Source of the DNA: Porphyromonas sp.
Lineage (GTDB): Bacteria; Bacteroidota; Bacteroidia; Bacteroidales; Porphyromonadaceae
Assembly (NCBI GenBank): GCA_029983495.1
Contig: JASBZJ010000105.1
Location: 1 to 6,521, forward strand
Reading direction: 5' to 3'
DNA length: 6,521 bases
Shown: in pieces, positions 1 through 5,875 of the stretch
How positions within the stretch are numbered: the stretch's first letter is position 1
Layout of the letters: the number at the start of each line of letters is the position of its first letter
Translations under genes and position numbers: made by a program
The notes under the pieces: model-generated
The model's database searches: none
What the model was told of the DNA's origin: nothing
Seen by the model: only the letters and a program-made list of their open reading frames with translations

Positions 1-55
1 TCATTCTGTTTATCTATATCGTGGGGGCTAGTTTTTTTTTCCTACGAATCATTTC

Positions 56-63
56 CAAAGTTA
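56..63 (-). promoter_or_regulatory. -7 promoter element for a gene beyond the left edge
   Basis: Read on the minus strand this is TAACTTTG, a perfect match to the Bacteroidota -7 element TAnnTTTG. Transcription would start near position 49 and run off the left edge, so the gene it serves is not visible. I find no clear TTG-type -33 element at the usual spacing of about 19 to 21 bases, which weakens the call. A run of nine T (plus strand, 32-40) lies in what would be its leader. Confidence 0.4.
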
Positions 64-118
64 CCACATTTATTGCTTTCGTTGCATGTTTGTACAAATA
101 AAAAAGAGACCTTTGCAA

Positions 119-142
119 AGTAATATCAATAGCAGTATTACT
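119..142 (-). terminator. Hairpin with a following T-run, possible terminator of the transporter gene
   Basis: AGTAATA (119-125) and TATTACT (136-142) form a perfect 7-bp stem around a 10-base loop. Read on the minus strand, the stem is followed by the self-complementary CTTTGCAAAG (111-120) and then six T at 105-100. The stem is AT-rich and the T-run is 13 bases away, so this is not a textbook intrinsic terminator. It lies about 115 bases past the transporter stop and before the promoter-like element at 56-63, which is where a terminator would be expected. Confidence 0.35.
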
Positions 143-212
143 AAGCAATGGCCTCGTGTTATTTCGCTTTGTGTGCTTTCCTATGTTCTATCGGTTGCTT
201 AATGTACTTAGG

Positions 213-235
213 ATAATAAATAATATATTTATTAT
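213..235. repeat. AT-only palindrome just past the transporter stop
   Basis: ATAATAAATA (213-222) and TATTTATTAT (226-235) are perfect 10-bp complements around a 3-base loop, all A or T. It begins 22 bases after the TAG stop of the transporter. It may fold at the mRNA 3' end and slow exonucleases. With no GC pairs and no T-run after it, it is unlikely to terminate transcription alone. AT-rich DNA also forms such palindromes by chance. Confidence 0.4.
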
Positions 236-257
236 AGGAAAATAAATCTGTTACATG

Positions 258-1943
258 CTAAAAGAATAAGATGAGTAACTGTGCTACAAGAACACGCATA
301 AACATGGTTAGCGGGTAAACTGTAGCATACCCAATTTGTGCTGCTGAACTTTGAGAAAGGGAATTGGCATAAGCTAGTGCAGGGGGATCGGTTGTTGAAC
401 CAGCAATTGCCCCTGCTAGTGTAAGGTAGTTTATCTTAAAGAAGGCTCGAGCAATAACTCCAACAATTATAAGGGGGAAAAATGTTATAACAAAACCCAT
501 AAGTATCCACCAATAGCCACCATTTAAAACGGTTTCAACAAATCCATTACCCGCATTTAATCCTACACATGCCAGGAAAATACAAATACCAATTTCGCGA
601 ATCATTAAATTTGCACTTGTTGTGGTGTAGGTAATAATCCCATAGCGATAACCAAAGCGCGAAAGTAATATTGCTACAACCAGTGGTCCACCAGCTAAGC
701 CAAGTTTTATGGGTTGTGGAACTCCTGGAATTGTTATAGGTAGTGAACCTACAATAATCCCTAAGATTATACCTAGGAATATGGCAATAATATTTGGGTG
801 GTTAAGGTTACGCTCGGCATTGCCTAAAACTTTTTCAACATTATGAAGGGCGGGTTCGCTACCTACAATTGTAAGGGTATCGCCAAATTGAATACGGAAA
901 CTAGGGCTTGCAACAAATTCGAGTCCAGCTCGTTCGATACGTGTAATAGTTACTCCATACAACGAGCGGAGATTTAATTGTGCAATACTTTTACCCGTAA
1001 GTTTTTCCTTCGTAACAATAAAACGGTGCGAGCTAAAGTTCGCATTTGATGGAATCCACTGCGTTCTATCCATCTTTATAGCATGACCCACCATGGTAGT
1101 AACTGCTTCGGCACTTTGTTCGCGAGCAATAACAAATATTTTGTCGCCTTCTTCAAGGATAGTTTCGGCTCCTACGATAAGTATTTCGCCTAACGACTTT
1201 TTGTAGATGCGCGACACCACAAACTGATGCCCCGAAAGGAGGTCGGCAAGTTGGTGAACCGTTTTACCAAATATAGCGGGGTTTTTAACTAAAAGCGATA
1301 AAGGAACGGGCGTTTGAATGTTATCGCCATGGCTCCAAGCATAGTGCCTTTCTTCCTTAGGAACACTTATCTTAAACAATGCCCGAATAACTAATATCGA
1401 AAGAATTATACCTAGTACACCGAGGGGATAGGCAACAGCATACCCTTGCCCCATCGATACATCAGTCATGCCGTGCATTTCCTGATAAGTTTGCTCGGCT
1501 GCCCCTAAACCTGGTGTATTCGTAATTGCACCTTGCATTATCCCCACCATAGTGCTTATGGGTATGTTAAAGATGAACTTTATAGCTAAAGTAAAGCCCA
1601 CACCAAGTAGAACAATTGCTACAGACAGAAGGTTAAGGTAACCACTCCCCGAACGGAAATTTTCGAAAAAGCTGGAACCAACTTGCATCCCTACCGAGAA
1701 CACAAAAAGAATTAACCCAAACTCCTGAAAAAAGTGTAGAACCTGGGGGTCAAGTTGCATCCCTAATTCAGCAAATACAATACCAGCAAACAATATAAAG
1801 GTTATACCTAGCGATATACCTCCAATTTTAATCTTTGCCAATAGCAATCCTACTGTAATTGTTAGTGATACTAGTAGTAGGGAATGTGCAACACCAGTAC
1901 CAACGAAAAGATTTGAAAACCAATTCAATGCTAATGGGAACAT
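258..1943 (-). CDS. AspT/YidE/YbjL-type transporter with two RCK_C domains
   Basis: A 561-residue inner-membrane protein. Residues 1-190 form a hydrophobic half with about five or six membrane spans. Residues about 205-373 are soluble and look like two RCK_C (TrkA_C) domains, with LVKNPAIFGKTVHQLADLLS starting the first and LTGKSIAQLNL the second. Residues about 384-561 form a second membrane half. The halves are an internal duplication: GYAVAYPLG (168-176) matches GYATVYPLT (538-546), GAITNTPG (138-145) matches GAIAGSTTDPP (511-521), and FVFSVGMQVG (80-89) resembles FLACVGLNAG (456-465). This layout and length fit the aspartate:alanine antiporter family. AspT exchanges aspartate for alanine, but relatives such as YidE and YbjL have no proven substrate, so none is given here. 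RCK_C domains often bind small ligands and may gate transport. No aspartate decarboxylase gene lies beside it. The ATG at 1943 is the only good start, because an in-frame stop lies four codons upstream. Confidence 0.88.
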   Translation of the reverse strand: MFPLALNWFSNLFVGTGVAHSLLLVSLTITVGLLLAKIKIGGISLGITFILFAGIVFAELGMQLDPQVLHFFQEFGLILFVFSVGMQVGSSFFENFRSGSGYLNLLSVAIVLLGVGFTLAIKFIFNIPISTMVGIMQGAITNTPGLGAAEQTYQEMHGMTDVSMGQGYAVAYPLGVLGIILSILVIRALFKISVPKEERHYAWSHGDNIQTPVPLSLLVKNPAIFGKTVHQLADLLSGHQFVVSRIYKKSLGEILIVGAETILEEGDKIFVIAREQSAEAVTTMVGHAIKMDRTQWIPSNANFSSHRFIVTKEKLTGKSIAQLNLRSLYGVTITRIERAGLEFVASPSFRIQFGDTLTIVGSEPALHNVEKVLGNAERNLNHPNIIAIFLGIILGIIVGSLPITIPGVPQPIKLGLAGGPLVVAILLSRFGYRYGIITYTTTSANLMIREIGICIFLACVGLNAGNGFVETVLNGGYWWILMGFVITFFPLIIVGVIARAFFKINYLTLAGAIAGSTTDPPALAYANSLSQSSAAQIGYATVYPLTMFMRVLVAQLLILFF

Positions 1944-1961
1944 AATTATTTCTTAACCAAT

Positions 1962-1980
1962 AACCTCCTTCCAGAAGGTT
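1962..1980 (-). promoter_or_regulatory. Perfect Shine-Dalgarno sequence held in a hairpin, transporter leader
   Basis: The minus strand reads AACCTTC-TGGAA-GGAGGTT, a 7-bp stem (one G-U pair) with a 5-base loop. The loop and right arm contain AAGGAGGT (1970-1963), a perfect complement of the 16S rRNA 3' end. It sits 19 bases before the ATG at 1943, about twice the usual distance, and no longer start exists in frame. Either the sequence is fortuitous or it is a ribosome docking site masked by the hairpin. Bacteroidota seldom rely on Shine-Dalgarno pairing, which makes a perfect copy notable. Confidence 0.4.
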
Positions 1981-2072
1981 TGTAATTTGAGCAAAAAGCT
2001 ATGTATGCCCAATATAGTCTATTTATTCATGCCATGCTATTCGTACCCAACAGGCTTCCCCCATTAGGTAAC

Positions 2073-2095
2073 CCATGAAAAGCCTTTTTGCATGG
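2073..2095. repeat. Imperfect 23-base palindrome in the nth-transporter gap
   Basis: CCATG (2073-2077) pairs with CATGG (2091-2095). After one A/G mismatch the stem continues through three A-T pairs and a G-T pair to a 3-base loop. In either direction no T-run follows, so it is not an obvious terminator. It could be an RNA hairpin in the transporter leader or a protein-binding palindrome. Its right end overlaps the first copy of the direct repeat. Confidence 0.35.
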
Positions 2096-2148
2096 AACTA
2101 CCCAAAGCTCTCGGTTTACAACGAGCCCTTTAAGGAACTATACCAAGC
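2094..2148. repeat. Short direct repeat, two copies 40 bases apart
   Basis: Positions 2094-2108 and 2134-2148 match at 12 of 15 bases, both starting GGAACTA and ending AAGC. Each copy is preceded by a similar AGCC-T-run stretch (from 2081 and 2124) of slightly different length. This suggests an old tandem duplication of about 40 bases. There is no third copy on either side. It is too short and diverged to call an insertion-sequence or attachment site. Confidence 0.35.
2104..2131. repeat. Hairpin between the two direct-repeat copies
   Basis: AAAG (2104-2107) pairs with CTTT (2128-2131) and CTCG (2110-2113) with CGAG (2122-2125), separated by a 2x2 internal loop, around an 8-base loop. It occupies most of the space between the repeat copies. 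No T-run follows in either direction. Its role is unknown. Confidence 0.3.
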
Positions 2149-2197
2149 ATTGTTGCCTTACTGCAGAGATAACTAGAAAAAACGAATGACAACCCAA

Positions 2198-2222
2198 CCT
2201 AATAACAAATTGCTATATTAGG
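2198..2222 (-). terminator. Hairpin after nth, possible weak terminator
   Basis: CCTAATA (2198-2204) and TATTAGG (2216-2222) form a perfect 7-bp stem with an 11-base loop, starting 27 bases past the nth stop codon. On the minus strand a T-rich stretch with six consecutive T (2182-2177) follows about 15 bases later. The position suits a transcript end for nth, but the stem is AT-rich and the T-run is too distant for a classic intrinsic terminator. Confidence 0.35.
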
Positions 2223-2249
2223 AGAAATAAGTGACGGTATTTAAAGTAA

Positions 2250-2903
2250 TTAGTTTGATTTAAAACTGGTAGAAAGGTTTTTTTTACAGTATGGAGATAT
2301 GCTACAGGTAGTACAATGCGGATTACGAGCTTTACAAACATATCTACCATGGAGAATAAGCCAGTGATGGGCTTTTGAAAGCAGTGTTTTAGGAATGTGT
2401 TTTACTAAGTGTTTTTCGACAGCATCGGGGGTTTTAGCTGTTTGTGGAACTAGTCCTATTCTTCGACTCACACGAAAAACATGTGTATCAACAGGCATTG
2501 CAGGCTTCTGAAAGTAAACAGTAAGCATAACATTTGCTGTTTTACGTCCTACACCTGGTAATTTCATTAACTCTTCGCGCGTGGATGGTATTATTCCTTC
2601 AAACTGGTTTTGAACCATCTGAGTCATTTCAACTAGGTGTTTAGCTTTGCTATTGGGATAACTAATGCTCGAGATGAGGGTAAATACTTCGCTGGGGGTA
2701 CTATTCGCCAGACTTGCTAGGGTAGGGAATTGGTCAAATAGGCTAGGTGTAACCATATTTACCCGCTTATCGGTACATTGTGCAGAAAGCATTACCGCAA
2801 CAAGTAGTTCATAGTCGTTGCGGTAGTGCAATTCCGTATCAACATTCGGCATAAGTTCGGCAAAGGTGTTAAGTACCGAATGGTAGCGTTCGGCTAGTAG
2901 CAA
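2250..2903 (-). CDS. nth: Endonuclease III (DNA glycosylase/AP lyase)
   Basis: A 217-residue base-excision repair enzyme that removes oxidised pyrimidines and nicks the abasic site. The helix-hairpin-helix LPGVGRKTANV (115-125) carries the catalytic lysine K121, and VDTHVFRV (138-145) carries the catalytic aspartate D139. A C-terminal 4Fe-4S cluster is shown by C190, C197, C200 and C206 with family spacing C-x6-C-x2-C-x5-C. Length is normal. The wording SYPNSKAKH (81-89) is typical of Bacteroidota. The start is TTG at 2903: this gives 24 residues before ELHYRNDYELLVAVMLSAQ, the same as E. coli Nth, and no in-frame ATG lies between the upstream stop and 2903. The first in-frame ATG is codon 18 (2852), which would remove the first helix. 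It follows pheS after a 133-base gap and may be co-transcribed with it. Confidence 0.95.
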   Translation of the reverse strand: MLLAERYHSVLNTFAELMPNVDTELHYRNDYELLVAVMLSAQCTDKRVNMVTPSLFDQFPTLASLANSTPSEVFTLISSISYPNSKAKHLVEMTQMVQNQFEGIIPSTREELMKLPGVGRKTANVMLTVYFQKPAMPVDTHVFRVSRRIGLVPQTAKTPDAVEKHLVKHIPKTLLSKAHHWLILHGRYVCKARNPHCTTCSISPYCKKNLSTSFKSN

Positions 2904-2908
2904 AACTA
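2901..2908 (-). promoter_or_regulatory. -7-like element overlapping the nth TTG start
   Basis: The minus strand reads TAGTTTTG, a perfect TAnnTTTG, whose last three bases are the proposed TTG start of nth. A transcript from it would begin near 2894, inside the gene, and could only use the ATG at codon 18. It may therefore be a chance match, or it may drive a shorter Nth. No clear -33 element is seen. A near match, TATCTTTT (minus strand, 3018-3011), lies further upstream where a true nth promoter could be. Confidence 0.25.
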
Positions 2909-2939
2909 TTATGTATACTGGTTGAAAAAATATTATACT

Positions 2940-2998
2940 CCCTCTGTCTATTCTTTAATAGTGGTAAAGTATAAAAATGAACCACTTTTGTGAGAGGG
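2940..2998 (-). terminator. Nested hairpin between pheS and nth
   Basis: An outer 6-bp stem, CCCTCT (2940-2945) with AGAGGG (2993-2998), encloses an inner 6-bp stem, AGTGGT (2960-2965) with ACCACT (2981-2986), around a 15-base loop. On the minus strand the outer stem is followed after nine AT-rich bases by six T (2930-2925). It begins 38 bases past the pheS stop. It could terminate pheS, or sit in the nth leader if the two genes share a transcript. Confidence 0.35.
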
Positions 2999-3036
2999 TA
3001 TGTTTCGGATAAAAGATAAGTAGCGAACGAACGGAA

Positions 3037-4062
3037 TTAGTGTACTCCTTGGAATAACGAAAGGAAACGCTGGTCGTTTTCACTAAACATTCGTAAGTCC
3101 TTAGCACGATATTTTAGGTTTGTCATCCTTTCAACACCAAGCCCAAAAGCATATCCACTATAAAGCGATGAATCAATTCCACTTTCTTCCAAAACTGCTG
3201 GATCCACCATGCCACAACCTAGTATTTCAACCCAGCCGGTATGTTTGCAAAATGCACAACCTTGCCCATGGCAAATATTACACGAAACGTCCATTTCGGC
3301 ACTTGGTTCGGTAAAGGGGAAGTAACTTGGTCGCAACCTTATTTTTGTATCGCTCCCGAAGAATTCCTGAGCAAAGAAAAGCAGAACTTCGCGCAAGTCG
3401 GCAAACGAAACATTTTTATCGATGTATAGACCCTCTATTTGATGAAAAAAACAGTGAGCTCGAGCCGATATTGCTTCGTTACGGTACACCCTACCAGGGC
3501 AAATAACCCGAATTGGGGGGTGTTGTTGCTCCATTACACGCACTTGTACTGAACTTGTGTGGGTTCGCAATAGAATATCGGGCTTATGGGCAATAAAAAA
3601 GGTATCTTGCATGTCTCGAGCGGGGTGGTCGTCGGCAAAATTTAATGCCGAGAAAACGTGGTAATCGTCTTCAATTTCGGATCCTAAGGCAACACTAAAG
3701 CCTAAGCGTGAAAAAATTTCGCATACCTCTTGCTTAACAAGTGTAAGCGGGTGGCGCGACCCTAGCACAATGGGTTCGGCATTGCGTGTTACATCAAGGT
3801 GGTCGTAGCCTATGTTTGCATTTAGAGTTTCCTTAAGAAGTTGAATTCGCTCGGTGGCAAAGTTTTTTAAGTCGTTAATGAGTACACCTACCTCACGTTT
3901 TTCTTCAGCTGAAAGTTTTTTGAACTCGTCAAAAAGAAGGTTTATTTCGCCCTTTTTACTAAGGAACTTTATTCTAAGTGCTTCTACATCGGGGGCATTG
4001 GCAGCTTCAATTGAGGCAATACGTTCTTTTACACTGGCAATTTTTTCCTTAAGAGTACTCAT
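3037..4062 (-). CDS. pheS: Phenylalanine-tRNA ligase alpha subunit
   Basis: The 341-residue catalytic subunit of the cytoplasmic (PheST)2 enzyme, which charges tRNA-Phe. Residues 1-85 form the helical tRNA-binding coiled coil. The class II core follows: SRHPLTLVKQEV (102-113), motif 2 with CPGRVYRNEAISARAHCFFHQ (within 188-208), and motif 3 with YAFGLGVERMTNLKY (304-318). FTEPSAEMDV (250-259) is family-typical. An insertion absent from E. coli PheS has C261, C264, C269 and C272 (C-x2-C-x4-C-x2-C), probably a zinc knuckle. The ATG at 4062 is preferred because it begins the conserved N-terminal helix; the frame stays open to a TTG at 4107, but those 15 extra residues (rich in Ser, Tyr, Asn) look like leader sequence. 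pheT is not adjacent within this window: nth follows instead. A probable own promoter lies at 4161-4168. Confidence 0.96.
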   Translation of the reverse strand: MSTLKEKIASVKERIASIEAANAPDVEALRIKFLSKKGEINLLFDEFKKLSAEEKREVGVLINDLKNFATERIQLLKETLNANIGYDHLDVTRNAEPIVLGSRHPLTLVKQEVCEIFSRLGFSVALGSEIEDDYHVFSALNFADDHPARDMQDTFFIAHKPDILLRTHTSSVQVRVMEQQHPPIRVICPGRVYRNEAISARAHCFFHQIEGLYIDKNVSFADLREVLLFFAQEFFGSDTKIRLRPSYFPFTEPSAEMDVSCNICHGQGCAFCKHTGWVEILGCGMVDPAVLEESGIDSSLYSGYAFGLGVERMTNLKYRAKDLRMFSENDQRFLSLFQGVH

Positions 4063-4068
4063 ACTTGC

Positions 4069-4085
4069 GTTATAACTATTATAAC
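4069..4085. repeat. 17-bp palindrome just before the pheS start
   Basis: GTTATAA (4069-4075), a 3-base centre, and TTATAAC (4079-4085) make a perfect inverted repeat ending 6 bases before the ATG. On the minus strand it also reads as two direct copies, AGTTATAAT and AGTTATAAC. It could be an operator, or a weak hairpin touching the ribosome site. AT-rich start regions are normal in Bacteroidota, so chance is possible. Confidence 0.4.
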
Positions 4086-4106
4086 TTACTTGTTGTTTAT
4101 ATAGCA

Positions 4107-4157
4107 AAGAAGTGAGCCCTAACCGCTGTGAAGCTAGTTAAACAAGACTCACTTCTT
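4107..4157 (-). promoter_or_regulatory. Two-part hairpin between gapA and pheS
   Basis: AAGAAGTGAG (4107-4116) and CTCACTTCTT (4148-4157) form a perfect 10-bp stem around 31 bases. The loop folds again: TAAC (4120-4123) with GTTA (4137-4140), and GC (4125-4126) with GC (4134-4135). On the minus strand it ends in CTTCTTT but no long T-run follows. Two readings compete. It may be the terminator of gapA, which ends 52 bases earlier. Or it may be the 5' leader hairpin of pheS, because the -7 element at 4161-4168 would start transcription within a few bases of the stem, 44 bases before the pheS ATG. I slightly favour the second. Confidence 0.55.
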
Positions 4158-4160
4158 GTA

Positions 4161-4168
4161 CAAAATTA
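4161..4168 (-). promoter_or_regulatory. -7 promoter element of pheS
   Basis: The minus strand reads TAATTTTG, a perfect TAnnTTTG. Expected start is near 4155, giving a leader of about 93 bases to the ATG at 4062. No convincing -33 TTG lies at normal spacing. The element lies between the gapA stop and the hairpin at 4107-4157. Confidence 0.5.
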
Positions 4169-4208
4169 GTTTTATGCGGTATTAACTTAGTTCGTTACTT
4201 GGGGTAGG

Positions 4209-5231
<1,023 letters not shown>

Positions 5232-5295
5232 TTATTTGCTTGTCCTTAGGTATTCACACAAGTACCATAGGCAAGGAATGATACTATTTTCATTG

Positions 5296-5303
5296 CAAAG
5301 ATA
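5296..5303 (-). promoter_or_regulatory. -7 promoter element of gapA
   Basis: The minus strand reads TATCTTTG, a perfect TAnnTTTG followed by C. Start is expected near 5289, giving a leader of about 76 bases. The gene is usually strongly expressed and would be expected to have its own promoter. No TTG-type -33 element stands out at normal spacing. Confidence 0.55.
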
Positions 5304-5368
5304 ACCAACAATATTGATATTTCCTTCTTCTCTAGGTAAAATCAACATTGCTAAGGTCTAGCAAAGTG

Positions 5369-5839
5369 CTAATATCGTTTAGCGTTGTCAATTTTTTGTT
5401 TGTCCTCCCGATCCCGAATAGCAGCACGTTTGTCGTACTTCTTTTTTCCAGTGGCCTCGGCAATAACAAGTTTTGCTAAGCCTCGTTCGTTAAAGAAAAG
5501 TTCGAGAGGAACAATTGTTGTTCCTTTGTTCTTAACGGCACTTTGCAGTTTTCGTAACTCCTTTTTTGTAAGTAATAGTTTCCGCTCGCGTCTTTCATCG
5601 GTACGGTTATACGAGGTATACGTATAATCTGCTATATAAACACCTTTCACCCAAAGCTCGTTATTATGGAAGTAGCAATAGCTATCGGCAAGACCTGCTT
5701 TCCCTGCACGTATCGATTTTACTTCGGGTCCTACAAGCACAAGCCCAGCGGTATAACGAGTACCTATTTCGTAGTCGTACGATGCCCGTCGGTTCTTTAT
5801 TACAACACGACCTGTGGCGGTTTTCCTTTTCCCAGCCAT
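5369..5839 (-). CDS. smpB: SsrA-binding protein SmpB
   Basis: A 156-residue RNA-binding protein that partners tmRNA in trans-translation, freeing stalled ribosomes and tagging the unfinished peptide. The OB-fold core begins with [20 protein letters not shown] (12-31); the family signature [19 protein letters not shown] lies at about 37-55, with [12 protein letters not shown] after it and [15 protein letters not shown] near 84-98. The basic C-terminal tail, from [15 protein letters not shown], enters the ribosome mRNA channel in known homologues. Length is normal. The start ATG at 5839 gives the usual N-terminus; only a weak GGAAG lies 12 or so bases upstream. It follows serS by 36 bases, so they are probably one transcript. 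The tmRNA gene itself is not in this window. Confidence 0.97.
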   Translation of the reverse strand: MAGKRKTATGRVVIKNRRASYDYEIGTRYTAGLVLVGPEVKSIRAGKAGLADSYCYFHNNELWVKGVYIADYTYTSYNRTDERRERKLLLTKKELRKLQSAVKNKGTTIVPLELFFNERGLAKLVIAEATGKKKYDKRAAIRDREDKQKIDNAKRY

Positions 5840-5840
5840 G

Positions 5841-5850
5841 GTATTAATAC
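5841..5850. repeat. 10-bp palindrome before the smpB start
   Basis: GTATTAATAC is a perfect 10-bp palindrome one base upstream of the smpB ATG. It resembles in position the palindrome before pheS, but the sequences differ. It has no loop, so it is not an RNA hairpin; chance is the simplest explanation. Confidence 0.25.
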
Positions 5851-5875
5851 ACTTCCATTTAAGTTTTGTGGTAGA

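Larger units (their letters stand above)
1944..2249. other. 306-base gap without a gene, rich in short hairpins
   Basis: No credible coding region is seen on either strand. The longest minus-strand frames noticed that start at ATG are 9 and 13 codons, with no ribosome site. No tRNA-like or known RNA fold was recognised. The gap holds four hairpins (1962-1980, 2073-2095, 2104-2131, 2198-2222) and one imperfect direct repeat (2094-2148). No perfect TAnnTTTG element is present; the nearest is TATATTGG (minus strand, 2016-2009), one mismatch off. It may be the long leader of the transporter, the 3' region of nth, a small RNA, or decayed sequence. Confidence 0.5.

Noticed and set aside
2094..2148. 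Repeat pair as a mobile-element or attachment-site footprint
   Set aside because: The copies are short and diverged, no transposase or integrase is near, and there are no terminal inverted repeats.
4063..4107. Longer PheS starting from TTG at 4107
   Set aside because: The 15 extra residues are low-complexity and encoded by a palindromic AT-rich leader. The ATG at 4062 gives the conserved N-terminal helix.
5349..5371. Three copies of TGCTA/TAGCA around the smpB stop as alternative hairpins
   Set aside because: The stems are only 5 bp and overlap the coding end; such short matches arise easily by chance and no T-run follows.
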